Source: Bacillota bacterium
GTDB taxonomy: Bacteria > Bacillota > Clostridia > Peptostreptococcales > Anaerovoracaceae
DNA: 64,000 bases
Direction: 5' to 3'
Assembly (NCBI GenBank): GCA_016302925.1
Contig: JAEDMR010000001.1
Coordinates: 1-64,000 of the forward strand
Shown: piece by piece, positions 9,108-17,559 of the stretch
Position numbering within the stretch: the first letter of the stretch is position 1
Layout of the letters: every line of letters starts with the position of its first letter
The notes under the pieces: model-generated
Database searches by the model: none
What the model was told of the DNA's origin: nothing
The model's input: the letters and a program-made list of their open reading frames with translations, nothing else
Program-made: the position numbers and the translations under genes

Positions 9108-9435
9108 ATTCTTTCTCCCCTTCTTTCGTACTCACTTGCTTTTTCCAAATCCAAAGTCCCGCAAAATAACTTGCGATCCCCTGCATTGTTATCTTTCCTT
9201 CGCTGCTGTAAAACAGAAATATGCTGCTGCACCAGCCGATCAGAAGCAATCCTGTCACCTCTGTCATTCCGGACAGAATCCTGTATACCCGGCATTTCAT
9301 CGTAACGTCCGGGGAGTCTGTTTTGCGAAGTAGTTCCGCCAGTCTCGCAAACAGCTCGTACACCAGTCCTGCAGCCATGCCGCCGCAGACCATGAGACCC
9401 ATGGCACCAAGCTGTTCCTGAATCAGCTCCGTCAT
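8959..9435 (-). CDS. yabQ: Spore cortex biosynthesis protein YabQ-like
   Basis: About 158 residues. The first 100 contain several hydrophobic helices (GAMGLMVCGGMAAGLVYEL; VTGLLLIGWCSSIFLFY; GIASYFAGLWIW), like YabQ, a membrane protein needed for spore cortex formation. The last 50 residues are very basic and are encoded within the overlapped start of divIC, so this tail may be little constrained. The start at 9435 overlaps the yabP stop as ATGA. The assignment rests on hydropathy and on conserved position between yabP and divIC. Confidence 0.75.
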   Translation of the reverse strand: MTELIQEQLGAMGLMVCGGMAAGLVYELFARLAELLRKTDSPDVTMKCRVYRILSGMTEVTGLLLIGWCSSIFLFYSSEGKITMQGIASYFAGLWIWKKQVSTKEGEKEYGKEREQAAGIREKSSGTGHIRCTERAEREKKRSKTARRSRSFRRECRK

Positions 9436-9695
9436 TTCCGGGCAGTCCTTCCGAACAGCTTTTTCTTTTCTTTGATTTTTCGGTCGGTATAACTGAGAGA
9501 ACAAATCTCTCCGGTGATCACCAGCAGCCCCTGCTCCAGATCCAGTTTTTCAATATTCAGATCGTGACCGGTAATTTCCAGACCGCCCTCTTTCAGATTT
9601 GCCCACAGCGTTTCTTCGTCGAAGGCATCCACATCTGCTACCAGAGTAATGGTCATCCGCTGTCTGTTATCAATGGTAATATGATGATTTTCCAT
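9432..9695 (-). CDS. yabP: Sporulation protein YabP
   Basis: This 87-residue protein fits YabP/YqfC: short N-terminus, DNRQRMTITLVADVDAFDE, then a repeated beta pattern GLEITGHDLNIEKLDLEQG and a basic end. YabP is a sporulation protein linked to cortex assembly. The start at 9695 has GGAGG eight bases upstream; the open frame extends further upstream without a ribosome site. A hairpin terminates the preceding gene just upstream, so a promoter probably lies between 9696 and 9767. With yabQ it suggests the organism is, or descends from, a spore former. Confidence 0.85.
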   Translation of the reverse strand: MENHHITIDNRQRMTITLVADVDAFDEETLWANLKEGGLEITGHDLNIEKLDLEQGLLVITGEICSLSYTDRKIKEKKKLFGRTARK

Positions 9696-9763
9696 ATGCG
9701 TCCTCCTGTTTTCTCCTCTGCTTTCTGTATTATACCTGCAGGGGATCTGGTAAGAGTATATGG

Positions 9764-9792
9764 AAAAGCAGGCCTGTTCAGAACTGACCTGC
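9764..9792 (-). terminator. Probable terminator after the M23 peptidase gene
   Basis: On the minus strand GCAGG and CCTGC pair around an inner TCAG/CTGA stem, followed by TTTT. The T-run is short, so termination may be partial. Confidence 0.5.
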
Positions 9793-9800
9793 ATCGTGTG

Positions 9801-11396
9801 TTATACGTAGTTGGATGGGTTCACGTTCACGCCGTTTTTCTTGATTTCAAAGTGGCAGTGCGGTCCCGTGCTTCTGCCCGTATTTCCTACCAGAGCAATG
9901 GTCTCGCCCTGGAATACTTTCTGGCCCACGTTCACATTAAGCTGGCTGCAGTGTGCATACAGAGTGGTGAATCCGCCGCCGTGATCGATAATGACGGTAT
10001 AACCGTAGCTGTAATACCAGCCGGCATATGTCACGGTTCCGCCATCCGCTGCATGAATCGGTGTTCCGATGCTGCAGGATAGGTCGATACCGTAATGCAT
10101 CCGGCCCCACCGATAGCCGTATCCGGAGTATACCGCCACATTGACCGGACGGATAAATGTTCCGGTTCCTTTTTTCGGCGGTACCTTCTTCGTTCCCTTT
10201 ACTACAATCTTGTTCACCGGTTCTGTAATGACTTTTTCTTTCAGAACTTCCTTTTCTACGATTTTTCCGTTATGCCGTGTGATTCTGGCTGTGATTCTGG
10301 CTTTTCCGTTTTTACCTGCGCGTGTCACATACTCTTCGCCTTCATAGTAACTGCTGGATTCCTTGTATTCCGTTTCGTATTTAATTTTCTCCGCATAGGT
10401 GGATACTTCCACTGTCTCTACGGTAAGCAGCGGTACTTCCTGTGATATGACGAATTTATCACCTACATGAAGGGTATCGTTTTCATCCAGATCGTCATTC
10501 ATGGACTGCAGTTCCTTCAGACTGACGTCCAGTTTCTCGCAGATACCGGATAATGTATCTCCGGCAACCACTTCATAGGTAACCTCCTGCTGTCCGCCGC
10601 TCTTGATCTTATTATAGGCTGCGTTTTTGCTGGTTACATTGGCCAGAGACGTATTATATGGTTCAATTTCAATTTCCTCTGCGAAACCTGCATATTCATA
10701 CTCCACATTGTCGTCATTCTCCAAGTAGTTATCCAGAACCTTGTCCAGGACTTCCTCTGCAATCTTTTCACTTTCCACGACAGCAAGAAGCTCGCCATCC
10801 GCATAGATGGCATATGCCTGTGCCTGAATATCACCCATATATGTGAACCGTTTCAGCACGGTATCCGCATCATCAATTTCCTTTCCATAGGAAAAAACCG
10901 GTGTAAATGTAATATCTGTTTCCGGATTGATGGTAATGCTGGAACCATATTCCTGCGTCAGCTCTTCACTGACCAGATCCAGAATCTCCAGCACATCCTG
11001 CTGATCTCTGACGAGACCCAGCGTTCTTCCGTTATATGCATATTCGTAATCGGTTACCAGTGCGAACGTGGCTATGATGGCAGTTCCTCCGATAAGTGCT
11101 ATCATGAACAGCTTGATCAGTTCACGACGATAGTCGTGAAGCTTCATTCTTCCATCGTGTACTTTTCTGGCAGCAAGAATAAAAGTCTTGCCTGCAATCC
11201 AGTCGATGATATCGGCTGTATTATCAAACAGTTTCACCGCACCCGCTGCCACATCGATAATCAGTTCTCCGCCGTCCCCGGCAATTTCGCCGACTTCATC
11301 GAGAATCTCATCCGTTACGTTGATTAGTCCTGCACCCAGATCTATAAACAGATCCCGGTCCTTCCTCTGTGGTTTTTTCAGTTTGATTTTTGCCAT
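9801..11396 (-). CDS. M23 endopeptidase with LysM and G5 domains
   Basis: This protein of about 531 residues has a cytoplasmic N-terminus, one membrane helix near residues 95-115 (LIKLFMIALIGGTAIIATF) and a long extracellular part. Then come a LysM domain (VAGDTLSGICEKLDVSL, about residue 280), a G5 domain, and a C-terminal lysostaphin-type M23 domain. The zinc ligands are visible in HYGIDLS and HCHFEI. M23 enzymes cleave peptide cross-bridges of peptidoglycan. The start at 11396 (MAKIKLKKP) overlaps the DnaD gene by 19 bp. Clostridial relatives are often sporulation- or division-associated; the role here is inferred only from domains. Confidence 0.9.
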   Translation of the reverse strand: MAKIKLKKPQRKDRDLFIDLGAGLINVTDEILDEVGEIAGDGGELIIDVAAGAVKLFDNTADIIDWIAGKTFILAARKVHDGRMKLHDYRRELIKLFMIALIGGTAIIATFALVTDYEYAYNGRTLGLVRDQQDVLEILDLVSEELTQEYGSSITINPETDITFTPVFSYGKEIDDADTVLKRFTYMGDIQAQAYAIYADGELLAVVESEKIAEEVLDKVLDNYLENDDNVEYEYAGFAEEIEIEPYNTSLANVTSKNAAYNKIKSGGQQEVTYEVVAGDTLSGICEKLDVSLKELQSMNDDLDENDTLHVGDKFVISQEVPLLTVETVEVSTYAEKIKYETEYKESSSYYEGEEYVTRAGKNGKARITARITRHNGKIVEKEVLKEKVITEPVNKIVVKGTKKVPPKKGTGTFIRPVNVAVYSGYGYRWGRMHYGIDLSCSIGTPIHAADGGTVTYAGWYYSYGYTVIIDHGGGFTTLYAHCSQLNVNVGQKVFQGETIALVGNTGRSTGPHCHFEIKKNGVNVNPSNYV

Positions 11397-12661
11397 ATTT
11401 CTGCCTCTTCTGTTCTCTTTCCTGTGCAGGTGCACCGGCGTCCGTCCTCGGTTATTCCGGTATCTCTGCAGATTTCGCAGGAATACTTTAAGTCAGTATA
11501 GTCAATGGGAAAATCGTTTTCCGTAAGAAGAACGGCCCGCTCACTTTCCAGCTCCTTCATCTGACGCCGTATGTCTTCGATGTCACTTCGTTTTCCTCCG
11601 GAAAGAAGGCTGCGTGAAATATTGCTGCCCATTTCTGCAAGCATTCTGTCAATCTGCTCGATGCGCGGCAGCTTTTTATAAACCAGTTCCTTTCTTTCCT
11701 GCGCTTCCTTTTCTTCCTTCTTTCGAAGGAATTCGTAGTATCTATTGAGTATAGTCTGTGTGACTGTTATTTTCTTATTTACGTCTCTTCCTTCTTTTCT
11801 GGCTTCCTGATACCAGTTTTCCAGTATTTTATTTACATACCGAAGGTTGGGATTGGAAATGGACACGGTTCGTCCGCATGCCTCCAGCACTCTTTCCAGG
11901 CTGAAATGCATTTCATCAAACCAGCGGTTCATCAGCTCCTTCTCAGCTTCTGTTGCACTTCGATTCATCCCCAGAGACTGAAGGATTCTCTTCTGCATTC
12001 CAAATCGCTGATCCATTTCATCCAGATATTTCTGTACATCTTCTTTTGTCTGAAATCCCTGCTCGGTCCATTGCATCACGACTCTGGAAATGTATTTTAC
12101 ATTGCTTTTTCCACGGTTCACACAGTAACTGTAAGCCTGCCTGATGACTTCCGGCTTCGTGCCCAGATCCGTCAGCCAGCTGTGAATCTCCTGTGCCTCC
12201 ACCGTGCTTATAGTACGCCCCGTAATCCTCTGAATATCTGCAAGGAGCGATTTCACATCCTGATTCTGCAGCAGTTCATCGTTTTCCTCTCCATAGGATT
12301 CTGTTTCCTCCTGCTCTGCTGTCAGCGGACTTCTGTACATCTGCTCCCTCAGATGCAAAAACTCCACGTCATAGTTCAGTCGGCAGGCGTTTTCCTTCTC
12401 TTCAAAACGGGGATGCTTTTTCACAACCCCCATATCCGCCCAGTAAGTCCATGCCTGATCCACCTGATCCAATGACAAGCACAACTGGCGGGCCAGGGTT
12501 TCATGACTCATTTCTTCCCTCTGCTGCGCATACATAAATCCGAACAGGTAGACCTTCACGTGGTCCCCCGGCGCACCCGGCATATATTCATTCAGAAAAA
12601 TATTTTCAATTTCGCTTGTCAGAAGATAAAAATCCTTTATCTTTCCCTTGATATAATTCAT
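11378..12661 (-). CDS. DnaD-domain protein with a DnaI/DnaC-type zinc tail
   Basis: A 427-residue replication-initiation type protein. The N-terminus (about 1-110) looks like a winged helix. Two DnaD/DnaB_2-like repeats follow (about 135-205, LLADIQRITGRTISTVEAQE; and 225-290, with NPNLRYVNKILENWYQEA). After a charged helix (300-330), residues 328-412 read like the N-terminal domain of the DnaI/DnaC helicase loader: LPRIEQIDRMLAEMG, a coiled segment, then YSCEICRDTG and GRRCTC (C395, C398, C410, C412). No AAA+ ATPase follows. DnaB helicase is encoded two genes upstream, which supports a helicase-loading role. The fusion reading is my inference. Confidence 0.85.
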   Translation of the reverse strand: MNYIKGKIKDFYLLTSEIENIFLNEYMPGAPGDHVKVYLFGFMYAQQREEMSHETLARQLCLSLDQVDQAWTYWADMGVVKKHPRFEEKENACRLNYDVEFLHLREQMYRSPLTAEQEETESYGEENDELLQNQDVKSLLADIQRITGRTISTVEAQEIHSWLTDLGTKPEVIRQAYSYCVNRGKSNVKYISRVVMQWTEQGFQTKEDVQKYLDEMDQRFGMQKRILQSLGMNRSATEAEKELMNRWFDEMHFSLERVLEACGRTVSISNPNLRYVNKILENWYQEARKEGRDVNKKITVTQTILNRYYEFLRKKEEKEAQERKELVYKKLPRIEQIDRMLAEMGSNISRSLLSGGKRSDIEDIRRQMKELESERAVLLTENDFPIDYTDLKYSCEICRDTGITEDGRRCTCTGKRTEEAEIWQKSN

Positions 12662-12679
12662 GTAGGGCCTCCGTCAGCT

Positions 12680-12871
12680 TTATTCTGTCGCCTCATTCAG
12701 CGCTGCCAGAAGGCATTCCAATCTGACGCCGTGTCCTTTTGCTGCCTCTTCCAGAGTTTCACTTTCCGCTCCCGGACAGCCTGCGCATGTCAGCAGAAAT
12801 TTTTCGAACACCCGGCCATACTGCTGCCCCATATTCAGAACTTCAATAACGGTCATCTCTTTCGTAATCAT
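12680..12871 (-). CDS. DUF1858 domain protein
   Basis: A 63-residue protein of the DUF1858 type: MITKEMTVIEVLNM, then a GRVFEKFLLTCAGCPGAE segment with a CxxC pair, and a helical end. DUF1858 proteins are small, often redox- or metal-linked, and have no established function. It lies 33 bp after dnaB and 18 bp before the DnaD-type gene, so it is probably co-transcribed with replication genes. Confidence 0.8.
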   Translation of the reverse strand: MITKEMTVIEVLNMGQQYGRVFEKFLLTCAGCPGAESETLEEAAKGHGVRLECLLAALNEATE

Positions 12872-12904
12872 CGCTGCTGCTCCTTTCCGCTTGCGCTTTC
12901 CGAT

Positions 12905-14224
12905 TTACAGTGCTTTATCGCTGAATTTCGTGTATCGTTCAACCCACGTCAGTTCTACTTTATCCGTAGGTCCACTTCTGTGCTTGGCTACATTTACTTC
13001 GCAGATTCCGTGTTTGTCGCTGTTATCCGGATTGTAATAGTCGTCCCTGTAAAGGAAGATGACAATATCCGCATCCTGTTCTATGGAACCGGATTCCCGC
13101 AGATCGGATAGAATCGGCCGGTGATCCTGCCGAAGCTCCGGAGCCCGTGACAGCTGAGACAGAACAATGACCGGACAGTCCATCTCTCTGGCCAGCAGCT
13201 TCAAATGTCTGGAAATTGCCGAAATCTCCTGCTGACGGCTGTCCGCTTTTCCGTCAAACTGCATCAGCTGCAAATAGTCAATCACCACCAGATCCAGTCC
13301 GTGCTCCGCTTTCAGTCGGCGGCATTTATTTCGCATTTCCATAATAGAAATGCCCGGTGTATCATCGATAAATATTTTCGAGCTGTGAAGCTCATCCAAG
13401 GCCATATTCAGTCGGTCCCAATCCTTACGGTCCAAGGTTCCGGTTTTCAGCTTCTGCATCTCTACTCTGGCCTGTATGGCAAGGAGCCGCTGTCCCAGCT
13501 GCTCCTTCGACATTTCCAGACTGAAAATCAGTACGGAAGATCCTGCCTTTACTGCCGTCTGCTGTGCGATGTTCAGTGCAAAGGCAGTTTTTCCCATAGC
13601 CGGCCGTGCTGCCAGTATGATCAGATCCGAACGATGAAGTCCCGATGTCAGTTCGTCCAGATCCTTGAACCCTGTAGGAATTCCTACTACTTTACCTTGA
13701 TTCTTTGATGCCGCATCAATGATTTCCACATTTTTCAGCAATATATCCTGTATCTGGGTGTAATCGTTTTTCTGACGCTTCTGACCAATCTGAAAAATTC
13801 CCGCTTCTGCGAAGTTCAGGACTTCCTTCGCTTCATCCTTCCCTTCGTAGCCCTTGTTCATGATTTCTTCGGCTGTATTGATCAGCTGACGGAGAGCTGC
13901 TTTTTCGGAAACGATTTTCGCATATTCTCCTGCATTTACGGTAGACGGCACTGCTGTTGTGAGTGTCGCGATATATGCTCTGCCTCCCACCATGTCCAGT
14001 GCTTTCTTTTTTTTCAGTGTTTCACACACCGTCAGCATGTCTACCGGTGAATTTTCTCTGTACAGATCCATGATTGCCTTGTAAATCTCCCGATGATTTT
14101 CGTTATAAAAATCATCGGCAGTTACTTCTTCAATCACATCATACAGTGCGTCTTTGCTGAGCATGGACGCACCGAGTGCGCACCGCTCCGCTTCCTCATT
14201 ATGGGGCGGGATCCGTTCTACCAT
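12905..14224 (-). CDS. dnaB: Replicative DNA helicase
   Basis: This 439-residue hexameric 5'-3' helicase (B. subtilis DnaC, E. coli DnaB) unwinds DNA ahead of the replisome. The N-terminal primase-interaction domain starts VERIPPHNEEAERCALGAS. A RecA-like ATPase follows, with Walker A ILAARPAMGKTAFALN, Walker B LDLVVIDYLQLM, and SQLSRAPELR near the end. Length and order after rplI match Bacillota. Confidence 0.98.
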   Translation of the reverse strand: MVERIPPHNEEAERCALGASMLSKDALYDVIEEVTADDFYNENHREIYKAIMDLYRENSPVDMLTVCETLKKKKALDMVGGRAYIATLTTAVPSTVNAGEYAKIVSEKAALRQLINTAEEIMNKGYEGKDEAKEVLNFAEAGIFQIGQKRQKNDYTQIQDILLKNVEIIDAASKNQGKVVGIPTGFKDLDELTSGLHRSDLIILAARPAMGKTAFALNIAQQTAVKAGSSVLIFSLEMSKEQLGQRLLAIQARVEMQKLKTGTLDRKDWDRLNMALDELHSSKIFIDDTPGISIMEMRNKCRRLKAEHGLDLVVIDYLQLMQFDGKADSRQQEISAISRHLKLLAREMDCPVIVLSQLSRAPELRQDHRPILSDLRESGSIEQDADIVIFLYRDDYYNPDNSDKHGICEVNVAKHRSGPTDKVELTWVERYTKFSDKAL

Positions 14225-14269
14225 AGCCTTACTCCATTCTGTTTACCGATTCCGGTTTCATCTGTTTTC

Positions 14270-14716
14270 CTATTCTGCTACAATGATTACCTTCAGTGTC
14301 GTAGTGACCTCCGGATACAGTTTCATTGCGACTTCCATTTCACCGGTCTGTTTAATCGGGCTGTCCAGCTGGATTTTTTTCTTGTCCACGGTCAGCTTAT
14401 GCTGTGCCTTCAGTGCATCTGCAATATCCTTTGATGTTATGGATCCGAAAATTCTGCCGCCGTCCCCTGCTTTTGTTTTTATCGTTACGGATAGTGTCTT
14501 GATTTTCTCTGCCTGTGCCTGTGCAGCTGCTTTTTCTTCTGCTTTCTTTTCTGCAGCGATGGCTTTCTGTTTCTCCAGGCTTCGAACATTTCCTTCCGTG
14601 GCTTCGGTCGCCCAGCCTCTCGGGATCAGCATGTTTCTTGCGTATCCGTCGCTGACCTTCACCACATCTCCGGCTTTTCCGGTTCCCTTTATATCTCTGT
14701 TAAGAATTACTACCAT
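14270..14716 (-). CDS. rplI: 50S ribosomal protein L9
   Basis: A full-length 148-residue L9. The N-terminal RNA-binding domain (MVVILNRDIKGTGKAGDVV, DGYARNMLIPRGWA) is joined by the typical long helix to the C-terminal domain (GRIFGSITSKDIADAL). L9 binds 23S rRNA at the base of the L1 stalk. The ATG has GGAGG nine bases upstream and lies inside the end of the gdpP-like gene (17-bp overlap). The gdpP-rplI-dnaB order is common in Bacillota. Confidence 0.98.
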   Translation of the reverse strand: MVVILNRDIKGTGKAGDVVKVSDGYARNMLIPRGWATEATEGNVRSLEKQKAIAAEKKAEEKAAAQAQAEKIKTLSVTIKTKAGDGGRIFGSITSKDIADALKAQHKLTVDKKKIQLDSPIKQTGEMEVAMKLYPEVTTTLKVIIVAE

Positions 14717-16481
14717 TTAACATTTCCTCCATGATTTTAATAATTATTTCTGCCGCTTCTTTTTTCGGCATATCTACCTGTGCAGCAGCTGTAGTCAGAT
14801 GTCCCCCGCCGCCAAATTTCTCCATTGCCACCTGTACATTGACTGCGCCCATGGATCTTGCGCTGATTACAGTCCTTCCTTCTCCATTGACGCCGATGAC
14901 AAACGAGGCTTTTACTCCTTTCACGGTCAGCAGCTGATCCGCTACCTGCGCACAAATGACCTGTTCATCTGCATGGGGTTGATCGCATATCGACAGTGCC
15001 ACACCGTTTTCAAGAAATTTTGCAGAAGCCAGTGCTTCCGCATTGATCCGGAAGCTAAGCACATCCTTCTGGAAAAACCGCTTTACCTCTGTGGTATCTG
15101 CACCCTGCCGTCTGAGCCATGCCGCTGCTTCAAAGGTTCGTACACCTGTTTTCATGGCAAACCCGTTTGTATCTACGGTCATTCCGGCCAGAAGGGCTTC
15201 TGCTTCCAGCTTCACTAGGCTTTTTTTACTTGCCATGTACTGCAGAATTTCTGCCACCAGTTCACATGTGGATGATGCGTACGACTCCATATACGCAAGC
15301 GTAGGATTCTCGATGAATTCTTCCATCTTTCGATGATGGTCGATTACAACGATTTTATCGGTCATCTCCAGCAGCTTCGGGCATTGGGTCATGCTGGGAC
15401 GGTGGGTATCCAGAACAATAATCAGGCTTTCTCCATCTACCTGACTCAAGGCTTTTTCACTGGTAATCAGCTGATAGTTCTCACTCTGCCTTGCCTGCAG
15501 ATAAATGCTCTGCAGTGCTTCGTTATATTCATCTATGACAATACTCGCCTTTTTCTCGAAAAGTTCGCAGAACCGTGAAATGCCAAGGGCTGCACCAAAG
15601 CAGTCCATATCCGGATTCTGATGTCCCATGATAAAGACCTTTCCTGCCTGCACCACAAGCCGCTTCAATGCATGACCGACAATTTTCGATTTCCCCTTGT
15701 TGCTCTTTTCTACTGTCTGCAGCTTTCCGCCGTAGTACTCGATCTTCAGGTTCCGTTTCACTACAGCCTGATCTCCGCCACGCCCCAGTGCCAGATCCAG
15801 AGCCGCATCCGCATACTCTTCTGTCTGTGATGGATTTCTGCCTCCTACCCCTACACCTATACTGAGGCTCGCAGGAAAGTCCGCTCCGGTCTCCACATTC
15901 CGGATTTCATCCAGAATATCAAATTTATTACTGATAAGACGTTCCAGATACTGCTGCTCAAACCATACCACATATGCGTTGTTTCTCACCTGGTTGACAG
16001 ACGCATTGACTTTTCCGCACCATCGGCGGATCAACCTGTCAATTTCACTGGAAAGAATCAGTCTCTTTTCTGTGCTCGTGCTTGAGACCAGTTCATCATA
16101 ATTGTCCACCTGAATTTTAGCCATGCATATTTTTTCGTTATTATATCTGTCTTTCAGATCCTCAAGCCCTGTTACATCATTAAAGACAATGGTCAGATCG
16201 CCATCATCCTCACCCTTCACGTCAGAGCCCTTCTGCAGCATGAGACGAAATATCTTGTCATTTCGCTTCAGCAGCGGATGCTGATCCTTTTCGGCTGCCT
16301 CATACAGATCTGCCGCACGAATCCCGGTCAGGGCGAAAATATCGCCGCCTCCGATTCCGTCATAGAGGAATACCTCGCCGATCCTGCTGTTGGCTTCCAC
16401 AACTTTTCCCAGCCTGTTAATAATGCAGACAGGCATCGGAATATATGAAGAAATGATCTTTTCAAGTCTCCGTTCAGACAT
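14700..16481 (-). CDS. gdpP: GdpP-like cyclic-di-AMP phosphodiesterase lacking membrane helices
   Basis: GdpP hydrolyses c-di-AMP. The order here is a PAS-like region (about 1-110), a degenerate GGDEF domain (about 110-250, SIGVGVGGRNPSQTEEYADA), a DHH phosphoesterase domain (GHQNPDMDCFGAALG, VLDTHRP, VIDHHRKME) and DHHA1 (FGGGGHLTTAAA). The catalytic histidines and aspartates appear intact. Usual family members start with two membrane helices; this one does not, and no upstream frame supplies them. The start at 16481 has GGAGGAGG six bases upstream. The protein should therefore be soluble. Confidence 0.88.
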   Translation of the reverse strand: MSERRLEKIISSYIPMPVCIINRLGKVVEANSRIGEVFLYDGIGGGDIFALTGIRAADLYEAAEKDQHPLLKRNDKIFRLMLQKGSDVKGEDDGDLTIVFNDVTGLEDLKDRYNNEKICMAKIQVDNYDELVSSTSTEKRLILSSEIDRLIRRWCGKVNASVNQVRNNAYVVWFEQQYLERLISNKFDILDEIRNVETGADFPASLSIGVGVGGRNPSQTEEYADAALDLALGRGGDQAVVKRNLKIEYYGGKLQTVEKSNKGKSKIVGHALKRLVVQAGKVFIMGHQNPDMDCFGAALGISRFCELFEKKASIVIDEYNEALQSIYLQARQSENYQLITSEKALSQVDGESLIIVLDTHRPSMTQCPKLLEMTDKIVVIDHHRKMEEFIENPTLAYMESYASSTCELVAEILQYMASKKSLVKLEAEALLAGMTVDTNGFAMKTGVRTFEAAAWLRRQGADTTEVKRFFQKDVLSFRINAEALASAKFLENGVALSICDQPHADEQVICAQVADQLLTVKGVKASFVIGVNGEGRTVISARSMGAVNVQVAMEKFGGGGHLTTAAAQVDMPKKEAAEIIIKIMEEMLNGSNS

Positions 16482-16647
16482 GGTTTCCTCCTCCATTTAT
16501 TATATCATACCCGGCCTTTCTCCTCCGTGTTGATTCTGTGATAATCCTGCCACAAAACTTTTTGCAGGCGGTTTCCTTTTTCGAAAGGCACTTCTATATA
16601 TTCTACCACATTTTCTTTTGTTTTTCATCTACAAGATGTAGTAGGAT

Positions 16648-17181
16648 TTATCGAATTTCCAACTTTCCTCCACATTTGCCGCATCGGTATCTGTCAGTAT
16701 TTACCACAAGTGGACATCGACGTTTTCTTGTTATTTCCATTCCACAGTTCATGCATACGATTCTGTAATGAATCTCTTCTCTGCTCCCGGGATCCTTCAG
16801 GCCGAAAGATTCATACCGTGAAGATGGCTCTATTTCATACCCATACTTTTGATTCAGCTTCCCTGCATATTGTTTCCACCGTTTTCCGTGGTTCATGCAT
16901 CCATAACAGGTGTGAATCAGTTCATGCAGCAAAACGGTTTCTATTGCTCTGTCGTCTGCGTTCATCATTCTTCCGCTGATTTCAATCTCGAACTTTGGAT
17001 TCATTTTTTTCACTCCCTGCACTTTTCTGCAGCTTCCGAACCGACTTCGTATTCCGTCATTGATTTTTAACCCGATAATTCCTTCAGAAACAGGAATTTT
17101 TTCACTTCGAAGCACTTCCCTGCATTTCTCCAGCAGATGTTCGGCTCTTTCCTGCCTTTTTTTCTCTTCGATTTTATTCAT
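16648..17181 (-). CDS. SprT-like zinc metalloprotease domain protein
   Basis: A 177-residue protein with the zincin motif HELIHTCYGCMNHGKRW (HExxH plus a downstream H) and a C-terminal zinc ribbon of two CxxC pairs (VCMNCGMEI, YRCGKCGGKL). This is the bacterial SprT-like arrangement related to eukaryotic SPRTN. SPRTN degrades DNA-crosslinked proteins; bacterial roles are less clear. It is upstream of the gdpP-like gene with a 166-bp AT-rich gap that contains no gene. Confidence 0.85.
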   Translation of the reverse strand: MNKIEEKKRQERAEHLLEKCREVLRSEKIPVSEGIIGLKINDGIRSRFGSCRKVQGVKKMNPKFEIEISGRMMNADDRAIETVLLHELIHTCYGCMNHGKRWKQYAGKLNQKYGYEIEPSSRYESFGLKDPGSREEIHYRIVCMNCGMEITRKRRCPLVVNTDRYRCGKCGGKLEIR

Positions 17182-17224
17182 TTACCTCTTCTCCGTATGT
17201 ATCGGCTCTGTTTCATTACTGTCG

Positions 17225-17253
17225 AAAAGAGGGTCTCTTTCCGGAGACCCTCT
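17225..17253 (-). terminator. Terminator after the DUF1294 gene
   Basis: A perfect 10-bp stem (AGAGGGTCTC / GAGACCCTCT) with a 6-base loop is followed on the minus strand by TTTTC. It ends the soj-spo0J-DUF1294 unit. Confidence 0.75.
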
Positions 17254-17268
17254 GTTATTCTATTTACT

Positions 17269-17544
17269 TTACATCAGATATCCTATCAAGATGCATACTG
17301 CCAGATTGAACACCAAGGCCACCGGAACCAGAATTCGGAACTTCCACTTTTTCGTCTTGTGATGAAAGACCAGCATTCCTGCACCGCTTCCCGCAGCTCC
17401 CATGACAAAGGCTGATATAAGAAGAGTTTTTTCACTGATCCGTTTTTTTCCTTTTACTGCTTTTCTTTTATCCAGCCCCATCTGAAAAAAGGTAATCAGA
17501 TTCCATATAGCCAGGAGCACTATTACCCATAACAAAGGTTTCAT
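17269..17544 (-). CDS. DUF1294 small membrane protein
   Basis: About 91 residues. Hydrophobic helices at residues 5-22, 43-60 and 70-88 flank the DUF1294 signature FFQMGLDKRKAVKGKKRISE. Function unknown. The start at 17544 (MKPLLWV) was chosen because AGGGAG lies nine bases upstream; the ATG at 17553 would touch that site. The bases between the ribosome site and the ATG form a near-perfect parS, so ParB binding could affect this gene. It follows spo0J by about 15 bp. Confidence 0.8.
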   Translation of the reverse strand: MKPLLWVIVLLAIWNLITFFQMGLDKRKAVKGKKRISEKTLLISAFVMGAAGSGAGMLVFHHKTKKWKFRILVPVALVFNLAVCILIGYLM

Positions 17545-17551
17545 GTGAAAC
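17536..17551 (-). other. parS: Near-consensus parS site
   Basis: GGTTTCATGTGAAACA on the plus strand differs from TGTTTCACGTGAAACA at two positions, and the inverted repeat is nearly intact. It lies 21 bp from the spo0J stop and overlaps the start of the DUF1294 gene. Binding by ParB is inferred from the match. Confidence 0.7.
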
Positions 17552-17559
17552 ATCTCCCT

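Noticed and set aside
9696..9800. A SigE-type sporulation promoter upstream of yabP (CATATACT)
   Set aside because: The -10-like match has no acceptable -35 at the right distance, so I did not report it.
17220..17226. TGTCGAA, the core of a Spo0A box; another at about 31907
   Set aside because: A 7-mer is expected by chance in 64 kb, and neither sits at a clear promoter.
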